From: Poriferisodalis sp022821985
GTDB taxonomy: Bacteria > Actinomycetota > Acidimicrobiia > Acidimicrobiales > Poriferisodalaceae
Length of the DNA stretch: 64,000 bases
Reading direction: 5' to 3'
Assembly (NCBI RefSeq): GCF_965219595.1
Contig: NZ_OZ244781.1
Coordinates: 1,240,001-1,304,000, forward strand
Shown here: in pieces, positions 53,115 through 60,716 of the stretch
Position numbering within the stretch: position 1 is the stretch's first letter
Layout of the letters: the number at the start of each line of letters is the position of its first letter
The notes under the pieces: model-generated
Told to the model about the DNA's origin: nothing
Database searches by the model: none
The model's input: the letters and a program-made list of their open reading frames with translations, nothing else
Program-made: the position numbers and the translations under genes

Positions 53115-53201
53115 TCAGCCAGTAGTCAGGGCGACTTGATAGGTCATCAGCGCAGCAAGCAGAAAGCCGATGCTGGCAGCGATACCGAATACACGAGCCA
53201 T
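53115..53201 (-). CDS. 28-residue hydrophobic membrane peptide
   Basis: MARVFGIAASIGFLLAALMT and then YQVALTTG: one predicted transmembrane helix with a single basic residue at the start. GGGAGGTGAGG lies just upstream. Size and shape resemble small membrane peptides or type I toxins; no antitoxin RNA is evident. Lies 41 bp after the transposase stop, on the other strand. Confidence 0.45.
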   Translation of the reverse strand: MARVFGIAASIGFLLAALMTYQVALTTG

Positions 53202-53322
53202 ATTCCTCACCTCCCGACTTCGGCCTGACCCGGCCTCTCGATGGGATATGGGAACGCTCAGTCTGATGGTTCGCGCAGCGAGTCACACATGTGGATTTGC
53301 AGTGCTGTTCTGAGAACGACTT

Positions 53323-53352
53323 CGGCCCGCCGCAGTCGGAAGCGGCGGGCCG
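53323..53352. terminator. hairpin terminator candidate
   Basis: Arms cggcccgccgc and gcggcgggccg with an 8-nt loop, between the 28-residue peptide gene and the minus-strand secreted-protein gene. The rest of 53202-53447 shows nothing further. Confidence 0.55.
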
Positions 53353-53447
53353 AGCGTTCGCGAATGAAACAGCGCTGAGTGGTCACTGCTGACTATAGCA
53401 GCAATCGGCGGAAACCCGCGTACCTGTTGGGATTTTGGCCGTTCGCG

Positions 53448-53720
53448 TCAGCAGCTATTGTGTGTGTTTTGCTCGGCCACGATCATTCCGGCACGAGCGT
53501 CCACGATCTGTCGGGCGGTCAGTTCGTGCTCGTCGTGATCGACGGTATGGCCGTCCGCTTCGACTCGGTGCGCGGCTTCATGGGCTTCGATGGCGTTGCC
53601 CCATGCCTGTTCGGCGTGTGCTTGCGCGTAGGCGGCATCCTCGCACGCGCTCGACGTTGCCGAGCACGCGAAGGATGCCGCCCCAAGCGCTGCGGCCAAG
53701 CAGGCCGCAATCATCTTCAC
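53448..53720 (-). CDS. small secreted or lipoprotein-like passenger protein
   Basis: 90 residues from GTG 53720. Signal-like start MKMIAACLAAALGAASFACS, possibly a lipobox (ASFAC), then a His/Ala/Glu-rich helix (AEQAWGNAIEAHEAAHRVEA; DGHTVDHDEHEL). Last gene of a minus-strand run of four in the transposon. Confidence 0.5.
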   Translation of the reverse strand: MKMIAACLAAALGAASFACSATSSACEDAAYAQAHAEQAWGNAIEAHEAAHRVEADGHTVDHDEHELTARQIVDARAGMIVAEQNTHNSC

Positions 53721-53725
53721 GCCGG

Positions 53726-53932
53726 TCAGGCTGAGCTTCGGACGCGTCGTCCTCGACGCGGCAGCCTGCGCTGTTTCACGCTGCCGTCGCGTGCGAGACG
53801 TTGCCCGTCTCGGGTGATGCGGTAGCGGCCCGTCGGCGGGAATATCTCCCGCAGCCGAGCAGCAGCCCCGCTCCACTCGCCGTAGTCGCGTCGGGCGGCT
53901 TGCAGCCGCCGGACCGTCTCCCTGTCAGGCAT
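53726..53932 (-). CDS. small basic passenger protein
   Basis: 68 residues from ATG 53932: MPDRETVRRLQAARRDYGEW, then GRYRITRDGQRLARDGSVKQ and an Arg-rich end. Overlaps the preceding gene's stop by 8 bp. Possibly nucleic-acid-binding; no family recognised. Confidence 0.45.
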   Translation of the reverse strand: MPDRETVRRLQAARRDYGEWSGAAARLREIFPPTGRYRITRDGQRLARDGSVKQRRLPRRGRRVRSSA

Positions 53933-54194
53933 GAGACGACTTCCCGGCAAGCTCCCCCCGCAGCTCGGACGCGGCACGCGCCTCTGCCAAGGTCGGGGCA
54001 TTGCGTCGGGCCAGCATCCCGTTCGCTCGCAGAAGCCGGAACGCTGTCAGCGCGGCCTGCACCACGATGATCGCGCCGACCACAACCATGAGACGGGCGG
54101 CAAGGCTCCACTGCGTACGCGAGAACATCGCGGCCACGACAGCGCCCATGTAGCAGGCGCCGAGAACTATTCCCAGCCTGTTTCTGATCTGCAT
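53925..54194 (-). CDS. small membrane passenger protein, two helices
   Basis: 89 residues from ATG 54194 (MQIRNRLGIVLGACYMGAVV). Helices about 7-24 and 33-52, then a charged C-terminal coil (APTLAEARAASELRGELAGK). Overlaps the next gene by 8 bp. Confidence 0.5.
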   Translation of the reverse strand: MQIRNRLGIVLGACYMGAVVAAMFSRTQWSLAARLMVVVGAIIVVQAALTAFRLLRANGMLARRNAPTLAEARAASELRGELAGKSSHA

Positions 54195-54204
54195 GACGAC
54201 GCTC

Positions 54205-54564
54205 CTAGATGTGGGCCATGAACATCCAGCCGCAGGCAGTGCTGATGCCCGCGCCGGTCTTGCCCTTGGTCGCCGCCCCGGCACCGGCGCAAGCGACGTG
54301 ATACCAGTGAGCGTGATAGTAGGGGCGTGTGTCATACACACGGTCACAAACAGTCCTGGTGGTCGGCTTCAGCGTGTACGTGCCAGCAGCGGCCTGCTCA
54401 GGCGTCTGCACCTTCGCGTAATCAGTCACGACGCGACAGTTCGACTCGACCAGCACGGTCTCATAACGCGTGTCAGCCGAAGCAGGCTGCGTAGCCGTCA
54501 ACACGATGACGCTCGACAGTGCAACTGTCAGCGCCATCGCCAAAGCCAACGTTTTTCTTCGCAT
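54205..54564 (-). CDS. secreted Cys-containing passenger protein
   Basis: 119 residues with a clear signal peptide (MRRKTLALAMALTVALSSVI, cleavage near ASA-D). The mature part has four Cys and an aromatic/His-rich stretch (YDTRPYYHAHWYHVACAG). AGGAGGGAACC precedes the ATG. First gene of the minus-strand run. Confidence 0.6.
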   Translation of the reverse strand: MRRKTLALAMALTVALSSVIVLTATQPASADTRYETVLVESNCRVVTDYAKVQTPEQAAAGTYTLKPTTRTVCDRVYDTRPYYHAHWYHVACAGAGAATKGKTGAGISTACGWMFMAHI

Positions 54565-54567
54565 GGC

Positions 54568-54634
54568 GGTTCCCTCCTAGCGGGAGACAAGGTGTGCTTG
54601 TCACCAGCACCGCGCCAGCCGAAAGGAGGGAACC
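54568..54634. repeat. inverted repeat carrying both ribosome-binding sites of a divergent pair
   Basis: ggttccctcct (54568-54578) and aggagggaacc (54624-54634) are perfect 11-bp complements. The left arm, read on the minus strand, is the ribosome site of the 54205-54564 gene; the right arm is that of the 54635 peptide. Confidence 0.8.
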
Positions 54635-54691
54635 ATGAACCCGACTCCCGCAATCCGACTGGCACGGCCTGAGAGGCCGCGGCACTGGTGA
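54635..54691 (+). CDS. 18-residue peptide ORF
   Basis: MNPTPAIRLARPERPRHW after the strong site AAAGGAGGGAACC directly before ATG. Pro/Arg-rich. Divergent from the secreted passenger gene and about 90 bp inside the right end of the transposon. Confidence 0.35.
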   Translation: MNPTPAIRLARPERPRHW

Positions 54692-54827
54692 CAGCGGGAG
54701 AACATAGGCGAACCGCCACGCGCGCGCAAGCCCAACCGTACCCAGCCAGCAGACAAGCCCTAACCCGGTACCGCCCCGACCTTTTGTCAACACGGCCTAA
54801 GAGGCGGCGTCCCGAGAGCCGGCGCGG

Positions 54828-55532
54828 CTACTCGATGGTGAGGTCGATGTTCGACGAGACCAGTTCGACCCTGTTACGAGGCTTCAGCTGATCCCAGCTC
54901 CAGGTGGCGTCGGCTGCAGCGCCGTCGAGCCAGAACCAGCGGCCCGCAAGGTTCGGCACCCGCTCGTCGCCGAGACCCACCCGCGCGTCGATTGTCTTGA
55001 GCACACCTGCGTGGCCCACGAGCAGGACGCGGCCGCAGACAGACATATGCCGCCGCAGCGCCGGCAGCAGCCGGCGGGCAATGCTGTCTTCAGACTCGAA
55101 GCCCGGCGGCCACCTCCTCGCTGCGACATCGCCGGGCCAGCCCTCGTCGATCTCGGCCCGGGTGAGGCCTTCCCACGGTCCCGCACTGCGCTCGCGCAGT
55201 GCCTCATCGGTCACGACGTCGCTCACGCCGAGCTGCTTGGCAATGATCTCGGCGGTCCGCCGCGCCCGTTGCAGGTCGCTGGACACGATCAAGTCGAATG
55301 CAGGCAGGTCGAACGCATGCCGACCGGTGTGCAGATCGCGCCCCCGCATCACCGGTGTCCGCCAGCTGTCATCCGCGGCAGCGAGCGTCGTTGCCAAGGC
55401 GTCGGCGGCGATCTCCGCCTGCCGCTCGCCGAGGCCGGTCAATACGGGATCGGCCTGTCCCTGCCAGCGGCCGCGCAGGTTCCATTCGGATTGACCATGC
55501 CGCACCGCCAGCAACTCTGAATGCTGTGTCAC
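54828..55532 (-). CDS. histidine phosphatase (phosphoglycerate mutase-like)
   Basis: 234 residues from GTG 55532. RHG motif LLAVRHGQSEWNLRGRWQGQ, second catalytic His in RVLLVGHAGVLKTI, and VSSDLQRARRTAEII. Cofactor-dependent phosphomutase fold acting on an unidentified phosphoester. Confidence 0.88.
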   Translation of the reverse strand: MTQHSELLAVRHGQSEWNLRGRWQGQADPVLTGLGERQAEIAADALATTLAAADDSWRTPVMRGRDLHTGRHAFDLPAFDLIVSSDLQRARRTAEIIAKQLGVSDVVTDEALRERSAGPWEGLTRAEIDEGWPGDVAARRWPPGFESEDSIARRLLPALRRHMSVCGRVLLVGHAGVLKTIDARVGLGDERVPNLAGRWFWLDGAAADATWSWDQLKPRNRVELVSSNIDLTIE

Positions 55533-55594
55533 GGCGCCCGACCCTAGAGGCTCATCCTCGTTGCCTCTGGGACGTGATCGGTAGCATCGCAGCG

Positions 55595-55837
55595 ATGCCG
55601 ACGGTGACGATCCGCCTGTTCGCGGGGGCGCGCGAAGCGGCTGGCGTCGGCAGCACTCAGATCGAGGCGTCCTCGGTCGCCGAAGCACTGGACTGGGCGA
55701 AGGCGACTTTCGGCGAGGGCTTCAGCGCTGTTCTGGCCGCCAGCAGGGTGTGGCTGAACGGCGAACCGGCGCTCGGCGAGTCGCAGCTCAGCACCGGAGA
55801 CGAGATCGCCGTCCTGCCGCCCGTCTCGGGCGGCTGA
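55595..55837 (+). CDS. moaD: MoaD/ThiS-family sulfur carrier protein
   Basis: 80 residues, MPTVTIRLFAGAREAAGVGS, beta-grasp fold ending LPPVSGG with the C-terminal Gly-Gly that is adenylated and thiocarboxylated. Sulfur donor for molybdopterin synthesis if MoaD; ThiS-like use cannot be excluded. Confidence 0.87.
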   Translation: MPTVTIRLFAGAREAAGVGSTQIEASSVAEALDWAKATFGEGFSAVLAASRVWLNGEPALGESQLSTGDEIAVLPPVSGG

Positions 55838-55851
55838 GCGGCGGCTGCACC

Positions 55852-56865
55852 GTGGCAGCGTCGCCGGATCTTGAGCCGGCGCGGCCGCGAACCTCTGCAG
55901 CAGCGCAGTGGCTCGGCCCTGCGGTCGCATTGGGTGATGCCACCATTACTGGTGGACTGATCTGGTTCGCCGGGCTGATCGGCGCGCTGTGGGCGGGGGC
56001 GGTGACGTTCGGCATCGCCATGACCGCAGTCGCCATGCTCGGCGCCTGGCAGGCCGCGGGCGTTCGCAGCCGCGCCGGAGCGACTCGCCCGACGTCGAGC
56101 GGAACTGGGGCGAGGCCGCAGGCTGCCGAATCGCTGGTGCTTCCCCAGAGTCATCGGCTGCCCGCCGCCGCACTTGCCGGTGCAGTCGGATTCGCCGGCG
56201 TTCTCGACACCCGCCTCGCGGGGGTAGTCGTCGGCGCGGCCGTCGCCGCCAGCTTCATCGTGGTCGCAGCCTTGCGGCCCCGCCGCCCAGGCGCGGCTGT
56301 GCCCGGGGGACAGGCGTCACCGCTGCGGCTCGTGGCCAACGCAGGACTGCTGATTCGCACGTGGATGCAGGTCGGTATCGCGGCCGCGTGCTTGGCGGCC
56401 GTCGCCCGCTATTCGCTGGGAGCGGCACTCGTGCTCGTGAGCGCCGCCGCGGTGTACGACGCCAGTGCTCACCTCAGTGCGTCGGGTCGGCAGCCGGGGC
56501 TGCGCGGTCCGCTGATGGGAGCGATCGCCGCGGTGATCGCCGTCTTCGCCCTGACCGGACTGAGCGTGCCGCCGTTTGCACCCACCGATGTCATCAGGTT
56601 CGGCGTGCTCGCGGTGCTGACGCTGCCGCTCGGCCCCGCGCTCGCCAGGCCGAATACCGCGTTCGCCGCGCGTCGAGAGCATCTCCCGGCGGACAAGCAG
56701 AACGCTGGCAGTCGATCAGCCAGCAGCCACAGCGCACCGGAGCCTCCAGGCGGGCTCCAGCGAGCGTGGCAGCGACTGGCCGGGGAGTGGGCCGTGCGCA
56801 GGCTCGATTCGCTGAGCGTCACGGCCCTGGCGTGGATGTGGGGCTTGGGACTCCTCGCCATCTGA
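55852..56865 (+). CDS. polytopic membrane protein, possibly CdsA-like
   Basis: 337 residues from GTG 55852, about eight hydrophobic helices. The segment AVYDASAHLSASGRQPGLRG and the end RRLDSLSVTALAWMW are reminiscent of phosphatidate cytidylyltransferases (YDxxAY and LDRxDS), but the full signature is not met. Function unassigned. Confidence 0.45.
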   Translation: MAASPDLEPARPRTSAAAQWLGPAVALGDATITGGLIWFAGLIGALWAGAVTFGIAMTAVAMLGAWQAAGVRSRAGATRPTSSGTGARPQAAESLVLPQSHRLPAAALAGAVGFAGVLDTRLAGVVVGAAVAASFIVVAALRPRRPGAAVPGGQASPLRLVANAGLLIRTWMQVGIAAACLAAVARYSLGAALVLVSAAAVYDASAHLSASGRQPGLRGPLMGAIAAVIAVFALTGLSVPPFAPTDVIRFGVLAVLTLPLGPALARPNTAFAARREHLPADKQNAGSRSASSHSAPEPPGGLQRAWQRLAGEWAVRRLDSLSVTALAWMWGLGLLAI

Positions 56866-56937
56866 ACATCCCCCCGGCGCGGAGCGGCGGTTCGCTCAGT
56901 TCGTGACGCTGCGGCGATCTGCGTAGCGTTATCGGCC

Positions 56938-58209
56938 GTGGCACCCGAAGTACCCGACCGCCAGATGCTCGGCGAGCATGGCCGCGTCTTGCGAGTTGCC
57001 GTGTTGTGTATGCACACATCGCCGTTGCGCCAGCCCGGCAGCGGCGATGGCGGCGGCTTGAACGTGTACGTGCGTGAACTCACTGCCGCGCTGGCGCATC
57101 TCGGTGTCGATTGCGACATCTACACACGCCGCACCGATCCATCGCAGCCCGACCAGCTCGAAGTGGAGTCGGGTGTGGTGGTCTTCCACATCGATGCCGG
57201 TGCCCCATCGCTCGACAAGGATGATCTGCCGGCGGTCGTGTCAGCATTTGCCGGCAGAGTCGGCGAGCACCTCGCACACCGCCCGGTCGACGCCATTCAC
57301 GCTCACTACTGGTTGAGCGGCATGGCCGGGCACCAGCTCAAGCACCGCCTGGACATTCCTTTGGCAGTCACCTTTCACACGCTGGGGCGCGTCAAGACGA
57401 GCAACGGCGATGCCGAGCCGCGCCACCGCGGCGACGCTGAGCAACGAGTCATCGATTGCGCGGACGTCGTGTTCACCTCCGGCGCCGCTGAGGCTGCCCA
57501 GCTCAGGTCGCTGTACGACGCCGCGCCCGAGCGCCTCCATGTGCTGACACCCGGTGTCGACCGGGCAATGTTCGCGCCGGGTCAGCGCCATGCAGCGCGT
57601 GCGGCGATCGGCCTGCCGCCAGGACCGGTGCTGCTGTTCGTGGGCCGCCTGCAGCCACTGAAGGGCGCCGAATTGGCGATCGAAACGCTCGCAGCCACGA
57701 GAGTTGCTGGTGCAGCGGGCGCTCAAGCCCAGCTCGCCATCGTGGGAGGGCCCAGCGGTCCGCAGGGCGAGGTCACGCTGGCCCGCTTGAAGGCGCTGAC
57801 GGACGACTTGGCGGTTGCGGACCATGTGCGGTTCGTCGATCCGCTCCCGCACTACCTGCTGTCGACCTATTACCGGGCCGCCGACGTGTGCTTGGTGCCC
57901 AGCCGTTCGGAATCATTCGGACTGGTCGCGCTCGAAGCCGCAGCTTGCGGCACACCGGTCGTGGCGTCCGATGTCGGCGGTCTGCGCGACAACGTCGTGG
58001 AGGGCGATACCGGCTACCTCATCGCCGACCGCAGCAGCGATGCGTTCGCCCGCCGAGTCATCGACATCCTCGCTGATCCGCTGCTTGCGCTGCGCCTCGG
58101 CGATGCCGGTTCTCGCCGCGCCGAGCGCTACAGCTGGCGGGCGAGTGCGGCCGCGGCGCTGGAAGTGCTCGACACCGCGGCCCGGCGCGAGCTCGTCGCC
58201 TGCCTGTGA
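56938..58209 (+). CDS. mshA: D-inositol-3-phosphate glycosyltransferase MshA
   Basis: 423 residues from GTG 56938; GT4 family. First step of mycothiol synthesis: GlcNAc from UDP-GlcNAc to inositol 3-phosphate. Marks: MHTSPLRQPGSGDGGGLNVY, HAHYWLSGMAGHQLK, and the GT-B site FVGRLQPLKGAELAIE and SRSESFGLVALEAAACGTPV. Followed with overlap by a YbjN protein gene, the same order as in mycobacteria. Confidence 0.93.
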   Translation: MAPEVPDRQMLGEHGRVLRVAVLCMHTSPLRQPGSGDGGGLNVYVRELTAALAHLGVDCDIYTRRTDPSQPDQLEVESGVVVFHIDAGAPSLDKDDLPAVVSAFAGRVGEHLAHRPVDAIHAHYWLSGMAGHQLKHRLDIPLAVTFHTLGRVKTSNGDAEPRHRGDAEQRVIDCADVVFTSGAAEAAQLRSLYDAAPERLHVLTPGVDRAMFAPGQRHAARAAIGLPPGPVLLFVGRLQPLKGAELAIETLAATRVAGAAGAQAQLAIVGGPSGPQGEVTLARLKALTDDLAVADHVRFVDPLPHYLLSTYYRAADVCLVPSRSESFGLVALEAAACGTPVVASDVGGLRDNVVEGDTGYLIADRSSDAFARRVIDILADPLLALRLGDAGSRRAERYSWRASAAAALEVLDTAARRELVACL

Positions 58210-58682
58210 CCCGTCGGCCGGCAACCGACGCCGAGCTCGATCTGCTCGAGGCCCGCATGGACGACTGGCTTGCCGACTGGGCGCGCTCGCAGGCCGATGG
58301 CGGTCCCGGCGAGCGCCCGATGCTGCTCGACGTGACTCGTGACGAGGAGGTGCCGCGGCGCTGGTACGTGCGACTGGCGGGAGAGTCGCGAGATGTCATC
58401 GCTATCTGGTTGACGCTGCGCCAGCGCACGCTGGCCTACGAGTCCTACGTCCTACCGGCGCCACAGCATCGGGCGGATCAGGTGGCCGACTTCGTTCTGC
58501 GCCGGAACTACTCGCTGGTGGGTGCTCAATACGGGGTCGGTCCCGAGGACGCCGTGTTCCTGACGGGGGAGCTGCCCACCCACTGCGTCGACGAAGACGA
58601 GCTGGATCGGATCGTCGGGTCGCTGTGGGCGTACATCGAGCGTGACTTCACGACGCTGATCCGCTTGGGTTTCAAGAACTAG
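58206..58682 (+). CDS. YbjN-domain protein
   Basis: 158 residues from GTG 58206 overlapping the mshA stop. A chaperone-like YbjN fold: RRWYVRLAGESRDVIAIWLT, ESYVLPAPQHRADQVADFVL, DELDRIVGSLWAYIERDF. A possible helper of MshA or type III secretion chaperone-like fold; role inferred from position only. Confidence 0.82.
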   Translation: MTRRPATDAELDLLEARMDDWLADWARSQADGGPGERPMLLDVTRDEEVPRRWYVRLAGESRDVIAIWLTLRQRTLAYESYVLPAPQHRADQVADFVLRRNYSLVGAQYGVGPEDAVFLTGELPTHCVDEDELDRIVGSLWAYIERDFTTLIRLGFKN

Positions 58683-58734
58683 CCATCGAAAATCATTTGA
58701 CACTTTTCATTGATTTCTGATTGATTTGAGACTT

Positions 58735-58793
58735 GCCGGGGCACTCGCCGGCAGGCCGCAGGGAAGCGTCCCACTCACCGCGAGTGCCCCGGC
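58735..58793. terminator. 14-bp inverted repeat downstream of ybjN
   Basis: gccggggcactcgc (58735) pairs perfectly with gcgagtgccccggc (58780); 31-nt spacer. Just before it lies an A+T-rich stretch (58687-58731) with TTGACA at 58698, a possible promoter for proC. No T-run follows the stem. Confidence 0.5.
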
Positions 58794-58844
58794 ACCGCCA
58801 TTGGGCTCGGCAGTGGTCCCGATGCGGTCCGGTACCGTGACCGC

Positions 58845-59636
58845 ATGGCGGACAAGGTCGAACTGCTCATCGTCGGCGGCGGCAAGATGGGCGAAGCGCT
58901 GCTGGGCGGTTTGCTCGCAGCCGGCCGCAGTGCCGAGAGCATCTGCGTTGCAGAGCCGATTGCCGCGCGCCGCGATGAGTTGGCCGATCGTTACGGCGTC
59001 GCTGTCTCCGGCGACGTTGCCGCCTCGGCCGGCGCCATTCTCGCCACCAAGCCCGACGTCATTCCGACCGTTGCCGCCGCGGTCACGGCCGCCGGCACCG
59101 ACCGCATCCTCTCGATCGCCGCCGGGGTCACGCTCCCGACGCTGGACGCCGCTGCCGGCACTGGCGTCCCGATCGTGCGTGCCATGCCGAACACGCCCGC
59201 ACTGGTGTCGGAGGGTGCGGCGGCGATCTGCGGCAACGACCGAGCCGCCGAAGATGACCTCGGATGGGCCGAGGAGATCCTTGGCGCAGTAGGCCGCGTC
59301 GTGCGCGTCCCCGAGCACCTGATGGATGCGGTGACCGGTCTGTCTGGGTCCGGGCCGGCGTATGTCTTCTTGGTGGCCGAGGCACTGATCGAGGCAGGGG
59401 TGCTCATGGGCCTGGGCCGACCGGTGGCGGCGGAATTGGCCGAACAGACTCTGCTGGGTGCCGCGACGCTGCTGGCCGAGGGACGTTCGCCGGCCGATCT
59501 GCGAGCCGACGTGACGTCGCCGGGCGGCACGACGGCGGCTGGGCTCCGCGAACTGGAGCGCCACGGCGTGCGCGCCGCATTCGCTGCGGCCGTCGAAGCC
59601 GCCACGCGCCGCTCCGCCGAACTCGGCTCAGCGTGA
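58845..59636 (+). CDS. proC: pyrroline-5-carboxylate reductase
   Basis: 263 residues; last step of proline synthesis, NAD(P)H-dependent. N-terminal LLIVGGGKMGEALLGGLLAA, the RAMPNTPALVSEGAAAIC motif, GSGPAYVFLVAEAL and the C-terminal DVTSPGGTTAAGLRELE signature. Stop overlaps the next GTG. Confidence 0.96.
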   Translation: MADKVELLIVGGGKMGEALLGGLLAAGRSAESICVAEPIAARRDELADRYGVAVSGDVAASAGAILATKPDVIPTVAAAVTAAGTDRILSIAAGVTLPTLDAAAGTGVPIVRAMPNTPALVSEGAAAICGNDRAAEDDLGWAEEILGAVGRVVRVPEHLMDAVTGLSGSGPAYVFLVAEALIEAGVLMGLGRPVAAELAEQTLLGAATLLAEGRSPADLRADVTSPGGTTAAGLRELERHGVRAAFAAAVEAATRRSAELGSA

Positions 59637-60496
59637 TCGAGCGCCCGGAGGCTGAGCCGGACGGCGAAACCATGACAACCTTCGACACGGTCACGTGCTT
59701 GAGCGATCTAGGCACCGCAGACGAGTCGGTCGGCGTCATCCACTCGATCGTGCGACAGGCCGCTCCCCATGCCGCCGTGATCGACTTGTGCCACGAGATC
59801 GATCCGGGCGATACGCGCACGGCGGCGTTGATGCTGGCGCGCAGCGTGCCGCACCTTGCGCCGGGCGTAGTGCTCGCATCGGTGGGACGCCGCTTGGACC
59901 GGCCTGCTATCGCGATCTCGGTCGGTGACGGCCAGTCGATGCTGGTCGGCCCGGACAACGGCGTGCTGGCGGCTGCGGTGGCGGCGGTCGGCGGAGCGGA
60001 CATCGCAGTGCGTATCGAGGCCGCCGACTGCGGCGAGCCCCAATCCGTGCTTCACCCGGCGCGCGATGTGCTCGCGCCTGCAGCCGGCCGGCTGGCGGCT
60101 GGAGCGCCGATTGAAGCCTTGGGCGCGCCGATCGACCCCTCACTGCTGCTGCCGTCGCTCGTTGCGGTGCCCCGCGTCGAAGACGACGGTTCAGTGACCG
60201 CGGAAGTGCTGTCGGTGACGCGCTGGGGCACGGTGCAGCTCAACGTCGACCGCGAGACGCTGGCAGCCCTCGGCGATCTCCTGGTCATGGAATGGACGGC
60301 AGGCGCGAGCGCGTCACAGCCCGCGACAGCGAATTCGCAGTCGGTCCGGCTGGCACCTGCGGGGTCGACGGACACAGGCAGCCTCGCCCTGTGCGACGAT
60401 CCCTTCGGCTTGCTCGAGTTGACGATCGCCGGCGGGAGCGCCGCTCATCTTGGCTTCGCAGTGGGCACCGAAGTCCGGCTGCGCCCCACAGTGTGA
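59633..60496 (+). CDS. SAM hydrolase / SAM-dependent halogenase family (DUF62)
   Basis: 287 residues from GTG 59633 (ATG 59672 also possible). Family features: TCLSDLGTADESVGVIHSIV, VIDLCHEIDPGDTRTAALML and LVGPDNGVLAAAV. Most such proteins hydrolyse S-adenosylmethionine to adenosine and methionine; a halogenase role would need a different site. Coupled to proC by GTGA. Confidence 0.82.
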   Translation: MIERPEAEPDGETMTTFDTVTCLSDLGTADESVGVIHSIVRQAAPHAAVIDLCHEIDPGDTRTAALMLARSVPHLAPGVVLASVGRRLDRPAIAISVGDGQSMLVGPDNGVLAAAVAAVGGADIAVRIEAADCGEPQSVLHPARDVLAPAAGRLAAGAPIEALGAPIDPSLLLPSLVAVPRVEDDGSVTAEVLSVTRWGTVQLNVDRETLAALGDLLVMEWTAGASASQPATANSQSVRLAPAGSTDTGSLALCDDPFGLLELTIAGGSAAHLGFAVGTEVRLRPTV

Positions 60497-60518
60497 GACC
60501 GTGACATGAGAGGGTGAC

Positions 60519-60608
60519 ATGAGACCTCGAACAGCGCTCGTGCTGGCCGCGCTCGCTGCGGTCATCCTGCTCGCCGCAACCATCCAGCTGCTCGTAGCTC
60601 TCGACTGA
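60519..60608 (+). CDS. 29-residue hydrophobic membrane peptide
   Basis: MRPRTALVLAALAAVILLAA and then TIQLLVALD: basic start, one membrane helix. AGAGGG lies 6 bp upstream of the ATG. Lies between the SAM hydrolase gene and hemA. Too short for ordinary calling; function unknown. Confidence 0.5.
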   Translation: MRPRTALVLAALAAVILLAATIQLLVALD

Positions 60609-60716
60609 CCGCTCTGTGGCCCCATTTGCCGCGCGATCTTTCGTCGAACGCGTGGAAACGGGGTGCCGGATCGGCGAGACTGTGCGGGCCGCATTTCCGA
60701 ACCCTGGGTAGTCCTC

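Larger units (their letters stand above)
51452..54797. mobile_element. 3346-bp IS5-type transposon with passenger genes
   Basis: Bounded by perfect 19-bp inverted repeats (ggccgtgttgacaaaaggt at 51452; its complement ending at 54797), flanked by TA on both sides as expected for IS5-group target duplication. Contains one split DDE transposase in the middle (52191-53074). The rest is passenger DNA: a basic protein gene, a leader peptide, small membrane and secreted proteins. Much longer than a typical IS5 element of about 0.9-1.5 kb. Confidence 0.85.
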
